The position numbers were made by a program, and so were the translations under genes. This document shows, piece after piece, positions 6,705 through 13,737 of a stretch of DNA of 13,737 nt. The DNA lies in NCBI GenBank assembly GCA_007125435.1, contig SLDF01000114.1, forward strand, positions 1-13,737, given 5' to 3'. How positions within the stretch are numbered: position 1 is the stretch's first letter; every line of letters starts with the position of its first letter. Source of the stretch: Saprospiraceae bacterium (lineage in GTDB: Bacteria; Bacteroidota; Bacteroidia; Chitinophagales; Saprospiraceae). The notes under the pieces are model-generated. The model was given only the letters and a program-made list of their open reading frames with translations, was not told where the DNA came from and ran no database searches.

Positions 6705-6736
6705 CAACATTCAAACCGCATCCTTTCTCTTTGTGA

Positions 6737-8263
6737 CTAATAGCCGGGGTTTTGGGTCATGAGACCTCCACTGAGGTCAATCTCTTGCTGCGGAATGGGG
6801 AACCTATAATGCTTACTTTCATCAAATTGAAGGTTAGGGAACTTGGGCTGACCGTTGGGCCTGACCAGCGTTTTGAGCTCTTCCATGATGATGCGCAATT
6901 GATCTGTGCGTTTTAAGTCAAACCATCTGTGGTGCTCCATACCCAGCTCTGACCGACGCTCTCTCCATATCATAGGCCTCAGCTCGCTAGGGTTCATCTC
7001 AGTAAGATCACGAAGAATGAAGTTATTGCTGCCTCTGGCGCGTTCGCGCACCATATTGATATAGGTCAGCGCCTCACCGGCATTGCCTTGTTCATTAAGA
7101 GCCTCGGCGAGGATGAGCAGCACATCAGCATATCTAAGCAATCTAATGTTGCCTGGTCCATTCTCTTGAAATCCTACGTGTGGCGGCACCCATGCTTTTC
7201 TGTTGTATCGCTCATTGACCATATTTGGATTGTTCTGAATGACAGCTGATCCATCCGGCAATACATCTCCTGGGCCCATGATCGTGGCACCTCGTCTTGG
7301 ATCGCCCGGCTCATAATTTGCAATCAGTTCATCTGATGGTTGATTAAAGCCCCAGCCCAAATTGGGTATCCCTCTGACCCCTTGCACTTGATTGTAAGCT
7401 GAAGATCCCGGATTATTAACACCGGCTGCAGATAATACGGCCATCGCGCCCACTTCCCAGAGAGACTCAGAATTGTGCTCACCACTTGGCAAGAAAATTT
7501 CATTGTACCTTGGCCACAGATTGTACTCTCCGGAGTTGACTACAGCTCTGGCATATTGCTCAGCATTCATCCAATCTCCAATGGTAAGATAGACCTTGGC
7601 CAATAAGCCCTGGGCTGCCCCTTTAGTGGCTCGTCCTATGTCATTAGCACCATACCTGGACTTTAAAGGTAGTACCGCCTCAGCATCCTTAAGGTCTTGT
7701 ATAATCTGCTCGTATACTTCAGACTCAGGTATTCTCGCTTGAAAATACTCATCCGGGTCTAAAGGCTCTAGAATCAATGGCACATCACCAAACCACCGCA
7801 CAATATTAAAATAGAAGTAGGCTCTGATCAACTTGCACTCTGCGACGAGACGATCTCTAAGATCTGGATCCATATCATCAATGTCCGGTATATTTTTTAT
7901 GGCGAGGTTTGCTCTATATATTCCTCTGTAGTAACCCCTCCAGATAGAAATGAACGCGGGGTGGTTAGGGTCAAAAGTATAGTTGATCAGATCATTAAGC
8001 TGAACAGCATCTCCTGGTTCGCTACCCTTGTAAGCATCGTCAGATGCCATATCTGTCAAACCCAGAAAATAAAAGACGTGAACATCCCAATCCCTCAAAT
8101 GCTGATATACTGCATTGGTGGCCCATATGGCGTGCTCCTCGGTTTCAAAAAAGTTTTCTGAAGTCAACTGGCCTCTGGGCTTAATGTCTAAGAAGTCATG
8201 ACGACATGATGAAGACACAATGACTAAAAAACATATGATTGATAGTTTGGCTATATTTTTCAT
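6737..8263 (-). CDS. SusD/RagB-type surface glycan-binding lipoprotein
   Basis: A 508-residue lipoprotein that caps the SusC barrel and binds the glycan at the cell surface. The signal peptide ends in the lipobox VSSSC, with lipidation expected at C20. Family hallmarks are present: an N-terminal tetratricopeptide-like helical region (NAVYQHLRDW at 50-59, then LIRAYFYFNIVRWFGDVPLI around 145-164), the C-terminal segment RYADVLLILAEALNE, the WRERRSELGMEHHRWFDLKR block, and the terminal FPIPQQEIDL...NPGY typical of SusD_RagB proteins. Length is usual. It is the last gene of the operon: it starts 21 nt after SusC, and an intrinsic terminator lies about 32 nt beyond its TAG stop. Like most SusD proteins it gives little direct information on substrate. 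Confidence 0.96.
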   Translation of the reverse strand: MKNIAKLSIICFLVIVSSSCRHDFLDIKPRGQLTSENFFETEEHAIWATNAVYQHLRDWDVHVFYFLGLTDMASDDAYKGSEPGDAVQLNDLINYTFDPNHPAFISIWRGYYRGIYRANLAIKNIPDIDDMDPDLRDRLVAECKLIRAYFYFNIVRWFGDVPLILEPLDPDEYFQARIPESEVYEQIIQDLKDAEAVLPLKSRYGANDIGRATKGAAQGLLAKVYLTIGDWMNAEQYARAVVNSGEYNLWPRYNEIFLPSGEHNSESLWEVGAMAVLSAAGVNNPGSSAYNQVQGVRGIPNLGWGFNQPSDELIANYEPGDPRRGATIMGPGDVLPDGSAVIQNNPNMVNERYNRKAWVPPHVGFQENGPGNIRLLRYADVLLILAEALNEQGNAGEALTYINMVRERARGSNNFILRDLTEMNPSELRPMIWRERRSELGMEHHRWFDLKRTDQLRIIMEELKTLVRPNGQPKFPNLQFDESKHYRFPIPQQEIDLSGGLMTQNPGY

Positions 8264-8284
8264 GATGAATCTTTATCTTATTTT

Positions 8285-11200
8285 TTAAAATGTTGCATTT
8301 ACTCCTACTGTCCATGTCCTTGGTACAGGATAAGCACCCCCATCTATACCCCTGGCTATAGGACTACCACCTATCTCCGGAGAATATCCGGTGTATGGTG
8401 TCCATGTGATGGGATTAATCAAGCTGAAGGCTATTCTGAGATTATCCAGTCCCACCTTATCGCTGAGAACTCTGGAGAGGTTGTATCCGATGACAAAACT
8501 TCTCACTCTAAAATAGGAAGCATCTTCTATAAATCTGTCTGACACTTCAAAGTTGGGGTAGCCACCGTTTGTGACCCGAGGCTCTGTATCAGATGTTCCC
8601 TCTCCTGTCCACCTATCCAGGAATGAGGTCTCAAAATTAGGTACACCAAAGAATCGGGCCATTTTCTTTGCATTTAGAATTTGAGTCCCCCACACACCGT
8701 AAAAGTCTATAGACATATCAAAACCCGCGTATTCAATGCTCGCATTGAAGCCGTACATCAGTCGCGGTAGTGGACTGCCTATGAAAGTCCTATCTTCCGG
8801 GGTGATGATACCATCCCCATCTATGTCGGCGAATATCAAATCACCTACTTGCACATTCCCAATATTAGGAAAATTAGCAAGGTCGCCTTCATTCTGGTAA
8901 ACGCCGATTGTCTGATATCCCCAAAAGGCTCCAATCTCACCATCAACTACAGTACGAGTAGCAAGGCCAGCTGATGTACCGCCACCAAGTATTTCTTCTT
9001 TGTTGTCTCCCAGGCTTATGACTCTATTGCGCAATGTGGTACCTATGGCACCGACACTGTAAAATACCTTTCCGATTTTGTCTCGCCAATTGATGTTCCA
9101 CTCAATACCTCGGTTTTCAATGTTTGCGGCGTTAAGGTTAGGATCTTGACTAGAGCCCACATAAGCAGGAATAGGGACACGTACAAGGACATTATCCGTG
9201 CGGTTGATATAAAAATCAAGCTCCATGATCAACCTATTGTTGAGATAGCCCATCTCAAGGCCAATATTAGTACTCCTTGTTTCTTCCCACTGCAAGAATG
9301 GGTTGGCTACACCAGTAATGGTGGCACCGAAATTGAGCATATCACTGGGGTTTCTGCCAAATACAGCAAAAAGCCCATTGTTCACGACAGCAAATATTGA
9401 TCTATAGTCAATACGATCGTTTCCTGTCACACCATATCCAGCCCTGATCTTGAAGTTGTCAAAGATATTGAGATTGCGCATGAAGTCCTCTTCACTTAAT
9501 CGCCATGCACCGGATATCGCAGGGAAGTTACCAAACCGATTATTGCGACCAAATTTGGAAGACCCATCTCGTCTGAAACTTGCAGATAGTATGTACTTAT
9601 CGTCAAAGGTATAATTGACTCTACCTACATATGAAATATACCTAAAGAACTGTCCCAGGTTTTGACCTGAGGCACCATCTTCTGTACCGGCAGTTAAGAA
9701 TAACAACTCATCCGTTGTACCTATGAGGCCAAACCTAGATGCAAAAATGGACTGTGACTCCTGGCTCTGAGACAAATATCCCAACACTCCACCAAAGCGA
9801 TGCCTGCCTATGGCCTTATTGTAATTAACCGTTGTCTCCCATTGCCAATCTGAAAAATTACCGTTCGAGAAAAAGATGGAGCTCTCTTCATTCTGTTGCT
9901 GAGGGGTCACGAAGAATTCCGGTGTAAAACTATAGGATTGAAAGTTTTGCCAATCAAATGCCATACTTGAGCGCACCATAATATCAGGGGTGACAAAAAC
10001 TTCCCCATAAACATTACCCAATGCCCGAAATCTTCTATTGCGATTGTTTGTGTTAAATTCTAACTGTGCTAAAGGATTACCAACATTGGATCTCATGGAT
10101 GTATTTCCCCAGACGCCATTCTCATCTCTGGCTGTCACAGTGGGGTCAGCTCCGTAAGCATTGAAGATAATATTACCGGGCGGAGATTGTCTGCTGTCAT
10201 AATTAAAAGCCAGATTGTGCCCGATCTTCATGAAAGAAGTCAACTTATAATCATTATTGATCCTAAGAGTGTAGCGCTCATAGTTATCAGCTTGTACAAT
10301 TCCATCCTGTCGAAAGGCTTCACCACTGATATAATAAGTATATCGGTCTGTACCACCTCTGGCAGATAGATTAACCGTGTACATCGGTGCTTCTCTAAAT
10401 ATCACATCCTGCCAGTCCGTGCCTTCTCCTATGTCATCAATATCACTAAAGAGCAGAGGCAGGCCTTGATTCATAGCTGCTTCATTAGCAAGAATGGCAT
10501 AATCTCTGGGACCTACAAGATCAATGCGCTGTGCTACACTCTGCATGCCAAAATTTGTATTCAGATTAAATGTCGTTTTTTCTGAGTTCATTCCTCTTTT
10601 GGTTGTAATCAAGACGACACCATTTGCACCCCTTGATCCATAAATGGCTACTGCCGCTCCATCTTTCAAAACCTCTACAGACTCAATTTCATTGGCGGAT
10701 AGATTGCCGGGATCATCCAACATGAGACCATCAACTACATAAATAGGGCCTGCGCCATTACCAACATCCAAGCCAAAGGTACCGGGTCCCCTCAACTGTA
10801 ACTGACCACTTCCACCAGCCACACCTGAGCCGATGACTTCCAGCCCAGCCACCTTTCCCTGGAGTGCCTGCGTGAAGTCAGCTGTTGGGATCTTTCTTAG
10901 ATCTTCTGACTTAACACTTGATACCGATCCGGTCACATCACTCTTTCTTTGAGTACCAAATCCTACGACAACGATCTCGTCCAGTTGATTGCTTGCCTGA
11001 CTGAGTGACAGGTTAAGAAAACTCCTCCCTGCAATAGGTACCTCCTGGGCATTATATCCTATATATGATATTATTAAAGTGGCGTCCAGATTTCTTACTT
11101 CAAGGCTAAACTTCCCATCGAAATCTGTCAAAGTACCCGTTGTCGAGTTTTTTACCATTACATTGGCTCCGATTAAAGGCAGACTGTCTTGAGCGTCTAT

Positions 11201-11293
11201 TAACTGTCCACTCACAGTCACCTGTGCCTGCAATAAAGCACCTGATGCACACAATGCTATCAAAAAGCATATCCTTTGTAGAGTTTTTGTCAT
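8285..11293 (-). CDS. SusC/RagA-type TonB-linked outer-membrane transporter
   Basis: A 1002-residue outer-membrane beta-barrel that imports oligosaccharides using TonB-derived energy, partnered by the adjacent SusD lipoprotein. A Sec signal peptide occupies residues 1-23. A carboxypeptidase-regulatory-like domain spans about 26-100 (VSGQLIDAQDSLPLIGANV, then TDFDGKFSLEV). The TonB-box-like DEIVVVGFGTQ lies at 105-115. The plug domain (about 117-235) includes the SusC signature IYVVDGLMLDD, then IESVEVLKDGAAVAIYGS and RGANGVVLITTKRG. The remainder is barrel and ends in an aromatic residue (NATF), as outer-membrane proteins do. Length is normal for the family and no break is seen. It lies 31 nt after GH3 and 21 nt before SusD. 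The imported glycan cannot be read from the sequence; the GH3 neighbour points to a glucan or similar beta-linked oligosaccharide. Confidence 0.96.
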   Translation of the reverse strand: MTKTLQRICFLIALCASGALLQAQVTVSGQLIDAQDSLPLIGANVMVKNSTTGTLTDFDGKFSLEVRNLDATLIISYIGYNAQEVPIAGRSFLNLSLSQASNQLDEIVVVGFGTQRKSDVTGSVSSVKSEDLRKIPTADFTQALQGKVAGLEVIGSGVAGGSGQLQLRGPGTFGLDVGNGAGPIYVVDGLMLDDPGNLSANEIESVEVLKDGAAVAIYGSRGANGVVLITTKRGMNSEKTTFNLNTNFGMQSVAQRIDLVGPRDYAILANEAAMNQGLPLLFSDIDDIGEGTDWQDVIFREAPMYTVNLSARGGTDRYTYYISGEAFRQDGIVQADNYERYTLRINNDYKLTSFMKIGHNLAFNYDSRQSPPGNIIFNAYGADPTVTARDENGVWGNTSMRSNVGNPLAQLEFNTNNRNRRFRALGNVYGEVFVTPDIMVRSSMAFDWQNFQSYSFTPEFFVTPQQQNEESSIFFSNGNFSDWQWETTVNYNKAIGRHRFGGVLGYLSQSQESQSIFASRFGLIGTTDELLFLTAGTEDGASGQNLGQFFRYISYVGRVNYTFDDKYILSASFRRDGSSKFGRNNRFGNFPAISGAWRLSEEDFMRNLNIFDNFKIRAGYGVTGNDRIDYRSIFAVVNNGLFAVFGRNPSDMLNFGATITGVANPFLQWEETRSTNIGLEMGYLNNRLIMELDFYINRTDNVLVRVPIPAYVGSSQDPNLNAANIENRGIEWNINWRDKIGKVFYSVGAIGTTLRNRVISLGDNKEEILGGGTSAGLATRTVVDGEIGAFWGYQTIGVYQNEGDLANFPNIGNVQVGDLIFADIDGDGIITPEDRTFIGSPLPRLMYGFNASIEYAGFDMSIDFYGVWGTQILNAKKMARFFGVPNFETSFLDRWTGEGTSDTEPRVTNGGYPNFEVSDRFIEDASYFRVRSFVIGYNLSRVLSDKVGLDNLRIAFSLINPITWTPYTGYSPEIGGSPIARGIDGGAYPVPRTWTVGVNATF

Positions 11294-11324
11294 TGTTGTA
11301 TTGTTTACTTTCTTAATCTGATTA

Positions 11325-13550
11325 TTAGTTCTCTATGACAATGTTTACTGATAATACATCTTGAGAATGGCCGCCGACCATGATTTCAAAATCACCTGCC
11401 TGAAACACCTCTCTCAACTCCATATCTAAGTGCAGAAAGTCTGACTTATTAAGTTCAAATTTTACCATTACCGTTTCATCTGGATTCAATTCAACTGTCT
11501 CAAATCCTCTAAGTTCTTTTGCCGGACGAGTGGTCTTACCGTGTTTATCTCTTATGTATAACTGAACCACTTCACGGCCTTTATACAAGCCGGTATTAGA
11601 TAAATTTACACTCACTGTAATAGGTTCTTCTAACAGACAGGGATTACAACTGACATTAAGGTTGTCATAATCAAATGAGGTATAACTCAGGCCGTACCCA
11701 AATGGGTAAAGTGGATCATTTGACTCATCAATAAACTGTGTATTCCATTTTATTCCCGGGATATGCGGCCGGCCTGTGTTCCTTTCATTGTAGTAGATCG
11801 GAATCTGGCCTACTGATCTTGGAAAAGTCATCGTCAGTTTGCCCGAAGGGTTAACGTCTCCATATAAGACCTCTGCTATAGCAGGGCCGGCTTCGACACC
11901 AGGCCACCACATTTCAATGATGGCATCGGCAAGACTATCTACCTCTGTCATGATGAGTGGGCGTCCATTCATCAATAAGACAACTACTTTTTTATCTTTA
12001 GATTTTAGAGCACTTAACAGTTGAGTTTGTGAGGGAGGAATGACGGGATTTGCTCTGGATGCTGCCTCGCCTGACATGTCTCTATTCTCTCCCATAGTCA
12101 ATATTACAATATCTGTATCAGATGCCAATTCTAAAGCCTGATTGATTTGATCTTCACTCAGCATGCTATTGTCAAATGCACCAATTTTTTTTACTTTAAG
12201 TGATTTGTTACCACCCAGATAGTCGTCAATACCCTTTTGTATGCTGATACAGTCCTCTCCTTCCCCGGCGGCAGACCAGGCACCCATTAGATCAACTTGT
12301 GTATCTAACAAAGGACCCAAAAGTATAACCTGATCATTTTCCTTACTCAATGGCAGTAGTTGGTGTTCATTTTTTAGGAGCACAAAAGATTTTTGTGCCA
12401 TTTCTCTGGCTACTTTTCTATGCGCAGTATGCAGAATAATACTATCGTATCTGGTCTGGTCAGAAAATTTATAAGGGTCTTCGAATAAGCCAAGGTCATA
12501 CTTAATGCTCAAAATCCTCTTGACAGCGTCATCCAATTGATCCAGTGTATTTTCTTTGCTTTCAATGAGGTTTGCAAGATGAGCCTGAAACAAACCACCT
12601 TGCATATCCATGTCAACACCCGCATTTAAAGACATTCTGGCAGCATCTCTTTCATCAGCCGCTATACCGTGCTCTACCAATTCATTTATCGAAGTGTAGT
12701 CCGTAACCACAAATCCCTTAAAGCCCCATGTTTGCTTTAGTAAATCATTCAATAAAGGCTTATGCGCTGTAGCCGGCATACCATTGATATCATTAAAAGC
12801 CGTCATTACCGTCAATGCTCCGGCATCTAGACCCGCTTTAAATGGTGGCAGGTAGAGCTCGTGCATTGTCAATGCTGATATTTCTGTATAATGGTAATCA
12901 CGCCCCGCTGTAGATGCACCATACCCCACAAAGTGTTTCAGACAGGAAACGACGGCATCTGTTTGTCCTATTCTGTCAGGCCCCTGAAAGCCTTTGACTC
13001 TGGCCTCTGCTATTCTACTGCCCAGCCACGTGTCTTCACCTGCACCTTCCATGACCCTTCCCCACCTTGGGTCGCGAGATATATCCACCATTGGCGCAAA
13101 TGTCCAATGTAAACCTGCTGACGAGGCCTCCTTCGCTGCGATTCTGGCTGTCTCTTCTATCAGATCTAAATCCCAGCTACAAGATTCTGCCAAAGGAATA
13201 GGAAAAATTGTCCGGTATCCGTGAATGACGTCATAACCGAAAAGTAAAGGGATCTTTAGTCGCGTCTCTTCTACCGCAATCTTTTGTAGCTCTCTTGTAA
13301 ACGGAACAGTATGTGCATTAAATAAAGCGCCGCACTGACCCGAGGCAATATCTTTTTTATAAGTGTCTCTTATGGTTGGTCCGGTCGATTCCCAGTCGGT
13401 AGTAAAGAGTGAGACCTGACCTATTTTCTCTTCTAGTGTCATTTGCTCCATTAAGCCCTCAATGAAGACGTCTTTATTCTTGTCTTGAGCGCTCAACATT
13501 GAAGAAATCACCAAAAACGAAGCCATAATAAACGTATATCTATTTCCCAT
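11325..13550 (-). CDS. Secreted glycoside hydrolase family 3 beta-glucosidase (BglX-like)
   Basis: A 741-residue, apparently full-length GH3 enzyme expected to release terminal beta-linked glucose (or a similar sugar) from oligosaccharides. Residues 1-22 form a Sec signal peptide ending LSAQ with no lipobox, so the protein is probably periplasmic. The TIM-barrel domain follows: GYDVIHGYRTIFP (105-117) with the sugar-binding Asp D107, KHF (205-207), and VVTDYTS (281-287), where D284 fits the catalytic nucleophile. The alpha/beta sandwich domain spans roughly 385-580; SGEAASR (493-499) provides a candidate acid/base Glu, E495. PLYPFGYGLSYTSF (613-626) leads into the C-terminal fibronectin-III-like domain (about 640-738). 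The ATG at 13550 overlaps the stop of the upstream hydrolase, and SusC follows after 31 nt. The family is certain. The linkage is not: GH3 also includes xylosidases and other activities, though the length and domain order resemble BglX-type beta-glucosidases. Confidence 0.93.
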   Translation of the reverse strand: MGNRYTFIMASFLVISSMLSAQDKNKDVFIEGLMEQMTLEEKIGQVSLFTTDWESTGPTIRDTYKKDIASGQCGALFNAHTVPFTRELQKIAVEETRLKIPLLFGYDVIHGYRTIFPIPLAESCSWDLDLIEETARIAAKEASSAGLHWTFAPMVDISRDPRWGRVMEGAGEDTWLGSRIAEARVKGFQGPDRIGQTDAVVSCLKHFVGYGASTAGRDYHYTEISALTMHELYLPPFKAGLDAGALTVMTAFNDINGMPATAHKPLLNDLLKQTWGFKGFVVTDYTSINELVEHGIAADERDAARMSLNAGVDMDMQGGLFQAHLANLIESKENTLDQLDDAVKRILSIKYDLGLFEDPYKFSDQTRYDSIILHTAHRKVAREMAQKSFVLLKNEHQLLPLSKENDQVILLGPLLDTQVDLMGAWSAAGEGEDCISIQKGIDDYLGGNKSLKVKKIGAFDNSMLSEDQINQALELASDTDIVILTMGENRDMSGEAASRANPVIPPSQTQLLSALKSKDKKVVVLLMNGRPLIMTEVDSLADAIIEMWWPGVEAGPAIAEVLYGDVNPSGKLTMTFPRSVGQIPIYYNERNTGRPHIPGIKWNTQFIDESNDPLYPFGYGLSYTSFDYDNLNVSCNPCLLEEPITVSVNLSNTGLYKGREVVQLYIRDKHGKTTRPAKELRGFETVELNPDETVMVKFELNKSDFLHLDMELREVFQAGDFEIMVGGHSQDVLSVNIVIEN

Positions 13551-13737
13551 TTAATAGGTTTTTGTGTTGATTAAAAAGCCATTCCAGGTTGCTAAAATTA
13601 TACATGGTTTCTTGCCATATACCATGGCCAAGTGTAGAATACTCTTTGTAATTAACCGGACTGCCAAATTTTCTTAGCACATCGACAACTTCTCTTGAGC
13701 GTTCGACAGGTACGACTGCGTCCTTTGCACCGTGAAA
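13540..13737 (-). CDS. Alpha/beta-hydrolase C-terminus (esterase or peptidase-like), partial
   Basis: This is the last 65 codons of a gene that begins beyond the right edge; the frame is open from the edge to a TAG stop at 13540-13542. The fragment starts FHGAKDAVVPVERS and contains STLGHGIW. These match the catalytic Asp segment (HGxxDxVVP, D6 of the fragment) and catalytic His segment (GH, H38) of alpha/beta-hydrolases of the secreted esterase / predicted peptidase type (COG4099-like, related to dienelactone hydrolases and PHB depolymerases). The Ser nucleophile elbow would lie outside the window. The stop overlaps the start of the downstream GH3 gene by 11 nt, so the two are almost certainly co-transcribed and probably translationally coupled. 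In a glycan-utilisation operon a role in removing acyl esters from a polysaccharide is plausible, but that is inference. The family call is fairly firm; the substrate is unknown. Confidence 0.75.
   Translation of the reverse strand, partial: FHGAKDAVVPVERSREVVDVLRKFGSPVNYKEYSTLGHGIWQETMYNFSNLEWLFNQHKNLLNGK

Larger units (their letters stand above)
6278..6736. other. Intergenic region between SusD and DUF1800
   Basis: This 459-bp stretch has no gene I can support. From right to left it holds the SusD terminator (6662-6704), repeat copy 2 (6490-6621), about 150 bp of AT-richer unassigned sequence (6335-6489), and the candidate DUF1800 promoter (6303-6334). An open frame crosses most of it, but its sequence is explained by the repeat and it runs into the DUF1800 coding region in another frame, so it is not called. 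Confidence 0.7.

Noticed and set aside
7961..13224. Plus-strand open frames of 60-84 codons opposite SusD, SusC and GH3
   Set aside because: All lie antisense to well-conserved genes and show no protein-family features.

Overview
The window looks like a chromosomal piece of a Bacteroidota genome. It carries a SusC/SusD outer-membrane glycan-uptake pair, type IX secretion (T9SS) C-terminal sorting domains, a DUF1800/DUF1501 pair, genes without clear Shine-Dalgarno sequences, and promoter-like TTTG / TAnnTTTG boxes. The collagen-like surface protein and the DUF1800/DUF1501 pair would fit Saprospiraceae or a related environmental lineage, but that rank is a guess. All recognised genes lie on the minus strand, so transcription runs from high to low coordinates.

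Region 1 (13737 down to 6662) is the distal part of a polysaccharide utilisation operon. Its order is the C-terminus of an alpha/beta-hydrolase (esterase/peptidase-like, cut by the window edge), a secreted GH3 beta-glucosidase whose start codon overlaps the hydrolase stop by 11 nt, a SusC-type TonB-dependent transporter, a SusD-type glycan-binding lipoprotein, and a good intrinsic terminator. The expected scheme is that SusD captures an oligosaccharide at the surface, SusC imports it, and the hydrolase and GH3 process it. SusC/SusD sit at the distal end of the operon, so its promoter and probably further enzymes lie to the right of the window.

Region 2 (6621 down to 2998) is a DUF1800 gene followed after 12 nt by a DUF1501 gene, with a candidate promoter in front of DUF1800. 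The DUF1501 protein has a twin-arginine signal and what looks like a T9SS sorting domain. The pair is flanked, in opposite orientations, by two diverged copies of a ~135-bp GC-rich intergenic repeat. The copies share several conserved blocks and a 6-bp stem with a 14-nt loop. The stem sequence differs between copies at three base pairs but stays fully complementary, which suggests a structured RNA or DNA element. This repeat is the best candidate here for something undescribed.

Region 3 (2911 down to 1) holds a small T9SS-sorted secreted protein and, 12 nt later, a large collagen-like surface protein. A perfect 12-bp palindrome and weak promoter boxes lie upstream. The collagen-like protein has nine ~27-residue aromatic modules alternating with Gly-X-Y segments, plus two duplicated tail-fibre-like modules. 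Its C-terminus stops abruptly inside a motif that normally leads into a further domain, so the gene appears truncated, possibly by an insertion lying to the left of the window.
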